Assembly (NCBI GenBank): GCA_017354895.1
Contig: CP071495.1
Location: 2,773,001-2,837,000 of the forward strand
Direction of reading: 5' to 3'
DNA from: Podospora comata
Taxonomy: Eukaryota > Ascomycota > Sordariomycetes > Sordariales > Podosporaceae
DNA: 64,000 nucleotides
The notes below the pieces were generated by a model. The model searched no databases. It was given only the letters and a program-made list of their open reading frames with translations, and was not told the DNA's origin. This document shows, one piece after another, positions 24,238 to 35,600 of the stretch (positions are counted from its first letter, which is position 1; each line of letters opens with the position of its first letter). Position numbers and translations under genes: made by a program.

Positions 24238-24711
24238 TTCTTTCAGAGGTCCAGGAGCTTCGGTCACCTCATCATCTATAACACCTTTAGTTATTGTCCC
24301 TTCGACCGCCAAGGACGTTGGAGTAAAGTTGCAAACCAGAATTTGATGACACTGATGTGATGGTGGGATGCCCAGGCCCAACGGTGTAAGACGGACCAAT
24401 TCCGAGGCTGAAGGAGCCGGTAGTCAACCACCGACTGGGTGCATTAAGCCTACCATTACGAAAACACCGGGCAATAATCAAACGCCACGCCTTGGGCTAT
24501 AGCGAGTAGGATTGCTGAGCCAAGATTCTGGTTAGAAATGGCGATACCACCTCACAGCGTTGTTCTTCGTATTCGAGGTTGGGGATGGTCAGCAGGTTGT
24601 CAGATGGAAAGCCAGGTTCAAGAGATGTAAATGAGAATATATATTTCATCTTCGGGGACCGTTGCTGTCTCATGGAAAAAGTGGGTAATTGTCCGGGATA
24701 AAGACATAACA

Positions 24712-25261
24712 ATGCATCTTCGATCTGTTATTGAACTGTTGGCGATGTCGTCGTTGGCCGTGAAGGGCGCCTCGGCGGCATGCACTCGTAAGTCTCTGTC
24801 ATATCTTCTTGGCTTGGAGTTCTCATAGACTGACTCCAGCGGCGAACAGCGATCCCATCCTCCAGTACTGCCACTCCGACTCCGACCCCCAGTGTCACTC
24901 CCGACTGCGGTAGCGACCAGTCCATCGCTCTTTGCTGTATGAACTTGGCTCCTTGGTCCACCAACAGTGGAATCTGGGGAGGTGCTTGTGGTTATTATCC
25001 TGCTGATCCCAACGAGAGGGTCGGGGCGAGGTGTATTACCCGTGAGTGCAGTTTGATTGATGAACGTTGGTTGAAAACTATGTGACTGACACATGATAGG
25101 TGCTCCTGGCACGAATTGCTTTGGCAGTCTCCTTGCAACTTGTTGCGCTGGGTTCATTGTAAGTGCCTGTCGTCGATCGTCTTGCGGAATTCATGTTGAT
25201 GATTTTTACCCCTTTGCCTCTATAGCCAGGACAGTGTTCTCTGGGTACTCGTTGCACATAA
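24712..25261 (+). CDS. small secreted cysteine-rich protein, hydrophobin-like
   Basis: Four short exons (24712-24787, 24850-25041, 25100-25158, 25226-25261), all GT-AG and in phase, give 120 residues. Residues 1-23 form a signal peptide ending ASAA. A Ser/Thr/Pro-rich spacer follows to about 43. The mature part has Cys at 45, 54, 55, 72, 87, 96, 104, 105, 113 and 119. Leaving out 87 and 119, the spacing C-X8-CC-X16-C-X23-C-X7-CC-X7-C fits the hydrophobin eight-cysteine order. The two extra cysteines make two similar C..CC..C..C halves. Hydrophobins coat aerial hyphae and spores; whether this one assembles at surfaces is inference. No exon is long enough to show as a clear frame, so simple gene finding would miss it. 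Confidence 0.65.
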
Positions 25262-25823
25262 CTGGGTAGCAGTCGACGTGGAGAGATGTACTGAAGAAGA
25301 AGGAGGTCAGAAAATACCAAACTGGAATGACATACCAAGGCTGCTCTCTCGCTTGTTGGGTCATGATTCGTTTCAGATCAGCTCCGATCATATCACATGC
25401 AATAGCGGATGATTCCCAAAGTTGAGAAAGGGAAGCATCGAAAGTTCCGTTTCCTAAACAAGAATTGTTGTCTTTATGCGCCCTAGCACAGACGGCATGA
25501 ATAATCGCCAGAACAAGCTGTTAAGATCTCAACTGCCTGTCATCCATCAACCCGCATTAACCGCAGGAACCTGAACAAAAGTACAAGAAGTGAGAAGATA
25601 GCATCTTATTATCTGCCGTCCTCCTCGACATCTGATATCTGATATCAGCTCAAAATAACACGCCGAACCCGTCTTAGTCCTTTTCAAACATGCCAACGCC
25701 AAACGTGGATGGTATCAGGTCCGCACACCCACTCCAAAGTAAACCCCTCCAACGCCGCCCAATGTAAAGCAAAATAGAGACCGAGAAATCGCTGCAAACC
25801 GGAACAGAAGGCCACAAGACTGT
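25262..25823. other. convergent 3' intergenic region
   Basis: About 560 bases between the hydrophobin-like stop and the SOF1 stop. No gene or clear signal seen. Confidence 0.45.
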
Positions 25824-27256
25824 TCACTGCACCTTGGCCAAGATAGCCTTCTCTCTCTCGCTCTTGCGCTTCTCAAACTTCTTGGCCGAATGTTTCCGTT
25901 CGTTCTCCTCTCTCCTCTTGATGGCCGCCAACTCCTCGCGCTTGATCTCGCCCGCCTTCTTGATGACCTTGGGCACATGTCTGTGGCGGCTGATGCGGCG
26001 GATTTCGGGCATATGGCCAAACCTTTCGGTAAGAGCCTTGTTGTATTCGAGGGCTTGTCGCTGCTTCGTCGACTTGACTCCACTTCTCTCTGAGGCGTTT
26101 GCGCGCCACAAACGGAGGTTGCCGTCGTCACTGCCGCTGATGAGGTACTTGGAGTCCATGGTCCACATGGTCCTGAAGACTCTCTGCATTCTCTTGGTGT
26201 GGTACATGTCGCGGGATGAACCTTGGTCGCGCTTGAAGATTCTGATGGTCCTGTCGTAAGAGCCAGTAACAAGCTCCTCACCGGTAGGCGAGAACTCAAC
26301 ATCCATTACAGCCGCGACGTGCCCCTTGTGGATGTTTTGAGCCTTATTGAAGTTTCTGGCATCGAATACGTAGACATTATGGTCTTCCGAGGCCACAGCC
26401 AAGTTCATGGCCTCCATGGGGTTGAAAACAACACGGTTGGCCGCAAACTTGAGCACTGTCTTGACAACCGGCATGTTTGTTCGCAGATCGAACAAGATAA
26501 CCGACCGATCTGTTCCGACAGACGCAATGATGGATGTTTCAACCTGATTGAAGCACACATCGGTAATGGTATCTGTGTGGTTGGGCCACTGGATGGTCTG
26601 GGCGGCTGTGCTCTGCTCAAGATCCCACACACGGATGCAGCCGGCACCTGAAGAAGCAGCAAAGACGTTTCCTGTCCGGTGGACCGAAAGAGAGGTGTAG
26701 GGGCCGCCTTCTTGCCATGATGCGAGAGGAGATGTGTTGTCGGAGGCTGGTGTGTAAGGGTCCCAGAGCTTGATACCGTCGGTCGCGCAAGACAGAAGCT
26801 TCTTGTCGTTGGTGAAGGTCAATCCCTTGACGACATTGTTGTGGGCCGATGCCTTCCAAACCTCCTCCCGCGACGTAAGATCCCAGACCTTGACGATGCC
26901 GTCACCGGAACCGGAAGCAACACTGCTGAGAGAGTTCTTATCCTTGCACATGCTGTAGATACCCTGTACGTGACCGCTCCCTAACTGTCCCAAGAAGGGC
27001 TTGGCGAACATGCGTTCTAACTTGACAGCATTGAGGGCTCTCTGGTATTCTCTGGCTCTCTCGAACGGATGGATTTCGGGGGCTAAGTTTCGGGGGGCGC
27101 GCTGGTTATCGGAACCAGGGGCCTGTTGGACCGTAGTCGGCCGAGTGAGGGCTTTGATCTGTTACGCCCATGTTAGCAGCCACAAAACCAGAGGTTGAAG
27201 CTATTCCAAGCTGCTAGTAGCTCTGAAAACATTCTGCCATTTCGCCGTACCTTCAT
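25824..27256 (-). CDS. sof1: Sof1/DCAF13 WD40 protein of the small-subunit processome
   Basis: Nucleolar WD-repeat protein needed with U3 snoRNA for 18S rRNA processing. Two exons (27256..27251, 27158..25824) give 446 residues, as in human DCAF13 (445). The first exon codes only Met-Lys; the second continues IKALTRPTTVQ, giving the family's MKIK start. The Sof1 signature HPFERAREYQRALNAVKLERM and then FAKPFLGQLG precede the propeller. WD40 blades follow, for example VASGSGDGIVKVWDL and YLISGSDDGNLRLWRA. The C-terminus has the Sof1 tail RRISRHRHVPKVI and a Lys/Glu-rich helix. The start is fixed by homology across the intron, not by the long frame, whose first ATG lies 54 residues inside. Confidence 0.95.
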
Positions 27257-27814
27257 AATTTGTTCCCTGTAGCGGACTGGTAGTGTATCGTTGATCGCAC
27301 AAAGTGGTGGAGCGTGTGGTTGGTATTATCACCCGAAATAGTCTGCTCGTGGACAAGGATGTAGCGGTGAATTCGGAACAGATGTTGGACAGGCAGATGC
27401 TTCTTTCAATCGCCTGCTCCAAAGTCCAGGCGCATCTCGAAATTTTGGCGGGGTCTGGAGGCAGAATGCTCACCGCCCGCTATTGGTCAGCCACACCAGC
27501 TCCCAGCAACCGATTGGCGCCACAGTAAGGTGGACCTGCCAAGGCTGGATGCCGCTAGCTCCATTACGTCGCAAGCACGGCTACCTAGCTGACCTTGCAG
27601 GGGTGGACTGGTGGTGAGGCGGCGGGCATCCATCCAGGTTGGATTTGGAGAGCTGCAACCACGACTGCTTCCCAACGCTATAACCAATACCAACAGCATC
27701 CATTTCACGAGCCATATCCGCGACGACCTTGCCGTACCATCTTGATCGACCGGGGACTCTCAACTTACAATCATCCCCTTTCAACCAACAGCATCCACGC
27801 AACACGCAGTCACA
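27257..27814. promoter_or_regulatory. shared divergent promoter, SOF1 / RPN6
   Basis: About 560 bases between divergent start codons. Two ATTGG cores (CCAAT boxes read from the minus strand) lie at 27482-27486 and 27513-27517, about 30 bases apart, in a sensible place for either gene. Confidence 0.4.
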
Positions 27815-29203
27815 ATGGCGCAAGGCGACTCCGAGAGGGTGCGCGAGGCTCAGAAGCTCGCCCCAGTCAACCCCCAGAAAGCTATCGAACTTTACAAGGA
27901 GATTATCTCCCAACCGCCATCCATAAACTCCGAGGCCGCTATTCGGGAATATGAGACTGCCCTTATCAGCCTGGGAGAGCTCTACCGCGACCAACAGTGA
28001 GCCCCTCGTTGGCAGCCTTCATGCGGGAACTGCTCGTCTGACCCTAACTAGGAACACAAACGAGCTCGTGGGTCTCGTAACCACAAGCCGGACAGTTCTG
28101 TCTTCGTTCGCCAAGGCAAAGACAGCCAAGTTGGGTATGTAGCTGGGTCATAGGAGGCTTGCTTGTTGACCAGAAACTGACCTCACCCCCCATCAGTCCG
28201 CCAGCTCCTCGACCTTTTCGATGCCATCCCCAACTCCCTCGAAACCCAGATCGCCGTCACGAAATCTTGCATAGAATGGGCCACCTCCGAGAGACGAAGC
28301 TTCCTCCGACAAAACCTCGAGACCCGCCTTGTTGCCCTGTACATGAAGAAGCAAGCTTACTATGATGCTCTTACACTCATCAACGGCCTCCTCAAGGAGC
28401 TCAAGCGCATGGACGACAAGCTTGTCCTCGTCGAAGTCCAACTCCTCGAGTCTAGAGTGTACCACGCCCTCGGCAACATCTCCAAAGCCCGCGCCGCCCT
28501 CACCAGCGCTCGTACCTCTGCCGCCTCAGTCTACACCCCCCCTCTCCTCCAAGCCAACCTCGACATGCAGTCCGGCATGCTCCACGCTGAAGATAAGGAC
28601 TTTCAGACGGCATTCTCCTACTTCATCGAGGCCCTCGACGGCTACCACTCCCAAGACGAGGCCTCCCGCGCCCAAGCTGCGCTGCAGTACATGCTCCTCT
28701 GCAAGATCATGCTCAACCTCGCCGACGACGTCAATCAGCTCATGACCAGTAAGCAGGCCCAGAAATACGCCGGCAAGTCCCTCGAGGCTATGAAGGCCAT
28801 CGCCCGCGCGCACTCTAACCGCTCACTGGAGGAGTACGAGCGTGCCCTGGGTACCTACAAGTGGGAGCTGGCGAGCGATGGATTTGTCCGGAACCATCTG
28901 AGGAGGCTGTACGATGCCATGCTCGAGCAGAACCTTATCAAGGTCATCGAGCCGTTCAGCCGGGTTGAGATTGACCACATTGCCAAGATGGTCAGCTTGG
29001 ACAAGGAGCAGGTGGAGAGGAAGCTGTCGCAGATGATTCTGGACAAGGTGATTATTGGTGTGCTGGATCAGGGGGCGGGGTGCTTGATTATTTATGACGA
29101 GACGCATCGGGATGAGGCGTATGATGCGGCGTTGGCGACGATTGAAAAGTTGAGCAATGTGGTGGATGTGCTTTACACCAACCAGGCTTCGCTTTTGGAG
29201 TAG
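27815..29203 (+). CDS. rpn6: 26S proteasome regulatory subunit Rpn6
   Basis: Lid subunit of the 19S regulatory particle, which clamps the lid to the 20S alpha ring. In yeast Rpn6 contacts alpha-2, whose gene is also in this window. Three exons (27815-27996, 28052-28134, 28197-29203) give 423 residues, the same as animal PSMD11. TPR-like helices fill most of the protein. The PCI module is at about 215-390 and includes FVRNHLRRLYDAMLEQNL and VEIDHIAKMVSLDKEQVERK; the terminal helix ends NQASLLE. Both introns are about 60 nt with normal sites. Confidence 0.97.
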
Positions 29204-29668
29204 GTTGGCTTTTCAAGAGGGAAGAGGTGGAATTGCTGTAATATCACTACACTAGGTTAGGGTGAGGAGGTACTTGACAGAGAACACACTCTTAGAAAAA
29301 GGGGTGTGGAAATTGAGAATCAAGCGTTGATCGTGAGGGGTATTTGATTTGTGATACAGGTATGAACAGACAGTGAGTGTACAATCAATGCCATGGTGGC
29401 CTGGTTTGACGCAACGTAAGAAAACAAAACATTTCATTCATGTGGTATCGTTGACGCTTTCCTTTTCCTCCCATATTCTGATCCTGACAACCATAACCCT
29501 GACTTGACCCAACAAACAATGTTAATAGAAATAAAAAAAAAGAAAGAAACAGCAACCTTGGTATCTCCCTGTTTGGTCCGTTATACTACCCAGCAATATT
29601 CCCTTATCCCTCTCCCATCTGATATCCTGACTTGCATATTTCCAACACTTTCTCAACTATCCCAACAA
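29204..29668. other. convergent 3' intergenic region
   Basis: About 460 bases between RPN6 and the AT-hook gene stop codons. It has an A-rich run at about 29530-29545. Nothing else seen. Confidence 0.5.
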
Positions 29669-32600
29669 TCACCTCCTGCTCCTCTCTTTCCTCTTCGGCT
29701 TTTCAACCTTATACTTCTTCCCCCCACCAGCAAACACCCCTCCAAGGCTAAACCACCCCCTCTTTTTCCTCTCCCTCTCCTTCTTTACCTCCTCCCTTTT
29801 CCTCCTCCGTTCCTCCATCCCCTTCCTATCCCGTCTTCTCATCTCCCCTATCAGCACAGCAAATAACATCCGTACAAGCTCCCACTCCGTCCATTTATCT
29901 TCTTCTCCTCGGGTGTGCAAGACAACATGTTTGTAGTACTCTACTATCTGCAAGTGCCAGACCTCAATCGTCATTGCTTCTTGTGGTTCCCCGATTGAGG
30001 GGACGAGACCGACGTAGGATTTTGAGACGTCGGATAAGGGGAGGATGGGGAGGCGGTGTTGGCGGTGGAGGGTGAGGCATTGGTCTAGGAGTTCCCAGTT
30101 GGGGATTCCCCATCCTTTGAGGGGGTCATTAGGGGGGGGAGAGGTGGTGGTGGGGACGAGGGAGGAGAGGAGAGAAAGGGGGTTGGGGAGGGAGGGGAGG
30201 GAGAATTTGGGGAAGAAGGATTGGGGTTCTTCTTCTTCTTCTTGCTCTTGTTCATGGTCGTGTTCGCCCTGTTGATGATGATCATGGTCGTCTTCTTGGT
30301 TGTAGTCGCCATGGTCATAGTCATCCTCGTTATCGTAGTCACCCTCTTGAGCGTAGGTGCCCTGTTGATGGTGATCGTAATCTCCCTCTTCTTCCTCATC
30401 CGAGTAATCCTCTTCCTCAACAGGCTCAAGATCCCTCCCCTGGTAATCACGTTGCCGAGGCTGATACGGTTCATACCGCTGCTGGTCCTGTTCAGACAGA
30501 GGAGGGGTAGGCTCTTGGTCCCTGCCTTCACCATCCTCATCGTAATGACCCTGATCAGGCTCCTGCTCCCCAATTGCCTCCCAATCCAGCTCTGACGGCT
30601 GCTCCTCCACTTCCCGGCCATAACCCTCCCACGTAGCCCCCCTCGGTCTCTGTTCCGGTTCTTGCGTCTTGGCCTGATGAAGTCTCTGCTCAAACGACGC
30701 CTTCCCATAGTGCAGCGGCGGCCCCAACTCTTGTGCCCTCCAACCCTGCCGGTCCTGCTGCTCTCTCAACTCCCGATCTTTTCGCTGCTGAGAGGTATCC
30801 GAGAAAGGATCAGCTTGCCGCCCATTCTCTTCCTCTTCACTGGCTTCAGGCTGTGGCTCAGGCAGCTCAGGGTAGCTAACCACCGGCTCCTCACGACGGT
30901 TGTTCGCCCCAGTCCGCTCACCAATTCCACCTTCTCCAGCACCTTGCTTCTGACTCCGAGATTGCCTCGTCTTCTGCGGTGAGTTTGCCCGCCTCTCGCG
31001 CGGCAACGGCGAGAGCGTACTACTCGTAAACTCGACAACCGGCCCGGGAGTCTTCCCCTTGAGCGGCGATCGAAACGAGGATTTGGCAGGAGACGCCGCT
31101 CGGTTCGGCTCATGTCTCGGGGGCGTAGTTTTTGGGCTAGAAAAAACCTCGGCCGAGATTTGTTGACCGTTCTGAGCCCGTACCCGCTGCCGACGTTTCT
31201 TTTGAGGCTCAATCAACTGACGGCTTTCCTCAAAGAAGCGGCCGACTTGGCTGTTGTCTGGGTTGAGCACATTGATGGTGGCCGGGGGGGCTGCTGCTTT
31301 GGCGGGCCCTGCCTGTGGTTGGAAGAGGGTGTTTTCTCCAAATTCTCGTCTGCGGGGCGCAAAGTTTCGAAGCTGGGGGATCTTATTCGGGTTCTCTTGA
31401 GGCTCGACGGGAGAGGGGGGGCGAGGGGCGGGGATGGGCGGTCGTTCTGGCTCTTTGCCCTTGGCCCGAATGCTCGTCTTTGCTTGATCGGCCGTGTTAT
31501 CCGTCCGAGAAGTGGATGGCTGAGTTGTAGATGGCTGCGCTGCAGACGGCTGAGATGCAGAGGGTTGCGATGTTGAAGGCTGCAATGCAAATGACTGCGA
31601 TGTAGAGGCTGCTGTCATCTGCTCCTTCGCCTTCCTCTGACCTTCCGTGATCCTGGCCAACCGCTTCTCCATGATCTCCTGAGCACGAGCGGAAGTGGAC
31701 CTCCGTCCTCTGTCCTTTTCCTTGCCTTTTAAACCGCCATCGATGCTTTCAAGGCTATCATCATGTGCGCCAGACGGCACCTCCACGTTCTGCGAAGCAT
31801 TCCCGAAACCCGATTGCTTCTCAGTGACTGCCTCAGCAGTAACACTTTGATTTTGCTGCTCCTCAATCTCCACCAAATGAGCAAACAAGCTATTATCCGG
31901 TTGTCGCAGCTTCTTCCGTTCCTTTTGTTGCTGTTGCACTAGATTGTTGGCTGGCTCTCGCCGCGATGGCTTGAACAACCCCATACCGGGCGTCTCTTGG
32001 CCAGGCAACAAGACAGGCGATGAAAAAAAGCCGCTCAGATTGGTCCTCGCCGGAGCTGGGGTGGGTTTGACGGCCGGCCGCTTGTCAAGCTGTTCCAGAA
32101 TAGAACTGGACTCTTGTTCGATTTCATCAGCGTCATCAATCTGAGAATTCCGTGAAGAGCGAAGCTGATTTTCTTGGCCATCCCTCTGTTGTTGACGGCT
32201 GATACTCCTCCCCAGAGTCGGGATCTTGCTGCTCTGCCGGGACTCAACAACAGGTGCTTTGATCTGCGGGGGCACCACTCTTGGAGCGAAAGGGGTGACG
32301 CCACCAGCCTCGAGCCAGAAATCAGCATCATCTTCCTCTTCCTGAGCCGGCTGCTCTGGTTGCTGTGTGTTAACAGGGTCCATAGTGAAAGGCTCCGGTT
32401 CAGGCTGGGGTGTCGGTTCTTTGGCAGGCAGACGAGTCGCTTTTTGTTGTGGTCTCCTGTCTGTAGTCTCGTGATTTCGGCTAGAAGTAAACGACCCCCG
32501 GAAACCAAAATTGCTTGTGCGCGCAGGCTCGGCTCGCTCTTGAGCCCGACGTCGTGCTGGTTCAGCGATCGCAGAATTGGGAGCGCTAACGGTAGCTTCT

Positions 32601-35600
32601 GGGTCAACCTCAGGCTCACTAAAACGCGCATCACGCCCAGAACTTCTTCTACTTGGGGTCTCCTGAAGATCCTCCTCGGGTTCCTCCTCAGGCTCCTGCT
32701 CAGGTTCTGGCCTGGGATTCGAAATCCGGGTGGGCGACAAACTCTTGGCTGTTTCGGCAACAAAATTCTTAATCTGCTGCAGTCCTCTAAACCAAGGTCG
32801 GTCCTGCTGCTTCTCCTGGGCGGTGTCAGTACGTTGCGGCGACGGGGAGCGGGTGGCTCGGGGCTGTGAGATAAAGGGCGCGGGGGACTGGCTCGACTTC
32901 TCAAACGATCCCCGAAATGGACTCCGCAGTACACTGTCTCTCCCTGGGGGCGAGGGCGGATCGGATGTCACAAGCTGCAAAACTCGGCCGGCACGTACTA
33001 TGGGTGAAAGGCTAGGCCGGGGCTGCGATCCTGGGGGCGCTAGGTTTAGTGACTGTACATTCAAGTCTGTTCTCGGTAGAGGTGCCACGTCCGACAGCTG
33101 ATCGGCTGGGGTTTCGTTCGACTTTGTTCTGGTGTGCTGCGGCAGGCGGGCAACAGGGACCGGCGGGCTAGGGTCACTGGCAGGTGGGGAAGAGGGCATC
33201 TCGACCTGAACATTCGGCTGTGCGGGTTGGTTGGGTGAAACGGTCCCTGCATCTTCGTCTACGCCATCGCCTTCAGCCTCGGAGGGTATTGGGGATGGTG
33301 TCTCATCAGGTGTCAACAGCCTATTCGATTCAAGGTGGGGGATGGAGTGATTCACTGGTGAAGGCCGCTCAATAGACGGCTGGATTGGGTGGCTCGCGGC
33401 CTGCGCTTCCTCTTCCCCTCCATCATTGTCCGGTTCCTCCTCTCTTTCTCCATCGCGCACTTTGTCGTCATGTTGCTCTTCAAGCTGCGGTTCCACGTGT
33501 TGGCCTGGAGTTGCAGCGGCATACACTTCATCGGGCAAGGTAGAGAAGGAATCCCCTTCTCCACTCAGGTTTGATGTGTCGGCAGGCGATGGTTCCTGCG
33601 TTGTGTTGGCCGAATCTGTCCGTTGACGAGCAGCCTTGCGGACCAACTTCCCGAGTAGTGACTTTGGCTTCTTTATTGGCTTCGGCTTTTCTGGAACTCG
33701 GTTCCACCAAGCATCGGAGTCGTCTGCGGGTTCATCTTCGGCTTCGACTTCAGCTCGGATTTCGACCTCACTGGGACGGGGTGGCAATCGTTTGTAAGGT
33801 CGTTTGTGAGGCTTGGGTTGTTCCCGGTCTGGTTCTTGTCCTGGGTCATCTTGCTGCCCGGTTGCTGAATATCCTGAGGTCTCGGCCCATTGTCTTTCTG
33901 GCTGCACATCCTGGTCCGGCTCGGGTTGCGGAACAGGCCCATCACTGAACTCAAAGTCTGGATCGGGCCTCGACCTAGAGTACTGTTCTTTCAGTGACGG
34001 TTCTTCAGGCGCTTGTCTCGGTTCCTCAGACTCATGCCTGGGTTCCTCGCTTTCTTGTCGTGGCCCCTGAGACTCTCGCCTTGGCTCCTCGCTGTGTCGC
34101 CTGGGCTCTTCAGAACCTTGCCTTGGCTCCGCGCTCTGTTCCCTAGACTCGTCACTAAAAAAATCAGGATCAAACGATCTGCTCTTCACTTCAAAGGAAG
34201 AAGTGTCAGCTTTCTGCACTGGTCCAATGCTAGAACCAAAACCAACCACCTCCCTCCGCAAAACAGCTGCCCTCTCAGCAGCCTTTGCTTCTTGTTGTCC
34301 AACAGGGGAGCTGGAAGCAGACTCGCTTCTCCTCTCAGCAGCCGTGTTCTCACCCGGCAAAATGCTGAAATCAAAATCAAAGTTCTTCCGTGGTGGAGTG
34401 GGGGATTTTTGAGTGCTTTGTCCGAAAGCGAGTCCCTCCAGCTGCTCAGCATGAGAAGATGCAGCAGGTTTCTCAGGCCCGACACTGAAGTTGAAATTGG
34501 TCTCCCTTCGTCGGCGCACAGAAGGCATTTGAGTGCTCTGCCCAGGGTGAAAACTAGAACCAAAGTCAAATGGCTTCCTTGGCTCAGCAGCTTCTAGTTG
34601 AGATGTCCGCCCTGGCCCGACACTAAACCCGAAATCATGCTCTTCCCCTGTCTCTTGTACTGCCTCTTGTGAGCCCTCCCCGGCCGCAGTCCCTCGACTC
34701 TGCCTAAGATAGTCGATACCATTCTTAATAATGACTTTTGTGGCTTCACCGAGCTCTTCCTCTTGCTGTTGTTCCTGCCCGGCCATCATACTGGAATTCA
34801 TCAGAGACCTGAGCTCGGCAAGCGGGACCTCTGTAAAGTCCTCCGCTCCCGCCATGGTATCCTGAGCATCCCCCAAATCACGAACCGGACTTGTCATGTA
34901 ATCGCCCTCATCGTAATCGTCCTCGGGTCCATCGTGCATGTCGCCCCACTCGCCTTGTTCATCGAAATCACCTTCGGAGTGCTCGGGTTGTGGTTGTTGT
35001 TCCGGCTCTGGGGACGGTTCTGCTTCAGGCTCGGGTTCTGGTGCTGGTGATGGTTCCTTCGGGGGAGATCGATTGCTTAAACTCGTCCGGAGTCTCTGCG
35101 CGGCAGGCGACGAAAGGGTCCCAAGCCAGATATCATCCTCCATGTCGCCTGCACCATCATCGTCGTGATCCTCCCCTGCCGTAAATTGATCCTGGCCGAA
35201 AAAGTCATGTTGTACTGGTGGTAATCTCGAGGCGTTGTCCTGCTGTAGTATTTCCGCAATGCTGCCCATATTCATCTCGGCAGGAACCTGACTCTTCCGC
35301 GGCCGTCCTCTTTTTCTCGGCTGGGTATCCTCTTTTGCGGGTGTCATCGACTTTCGTTTCGCCGGCCTCTTCAACAGGCTGACGGGTCGCGGCGTCGCCT
35401 CGATATGTTCCAGCGCATCTTCGTCTAGTGGCTGCTGCTTCTGAGGGGACTTTTGTGGCGATCGAGACGTGCCTCTCGCAACAACAGCCTTCGCTCCCGG
35501 TGTACCAGGTCGTTTTCGTCGCGTCGTAGGTACCGGCGTCCCAGATTTCCGTGGCCGACCTCTCCTCCGCGGCGTCACTCCCTCATCATCACTCAGACCG

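Larger units (their letters stand above)
22750..24711. other. accessory-like interval with gene scraps
   Basis: About 2 kb without a complete gene. It contains a coding-looking minus-strand exon at 23000-23242, a T-rich tract at about 23935-23955, and a short plus-strand stretch at 24151-24237 that resembles the start of the hydrophobin-like gene downstream. Overlapping frames of 60-130 codons elsewhere show no domain. Confidence 0.4.
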
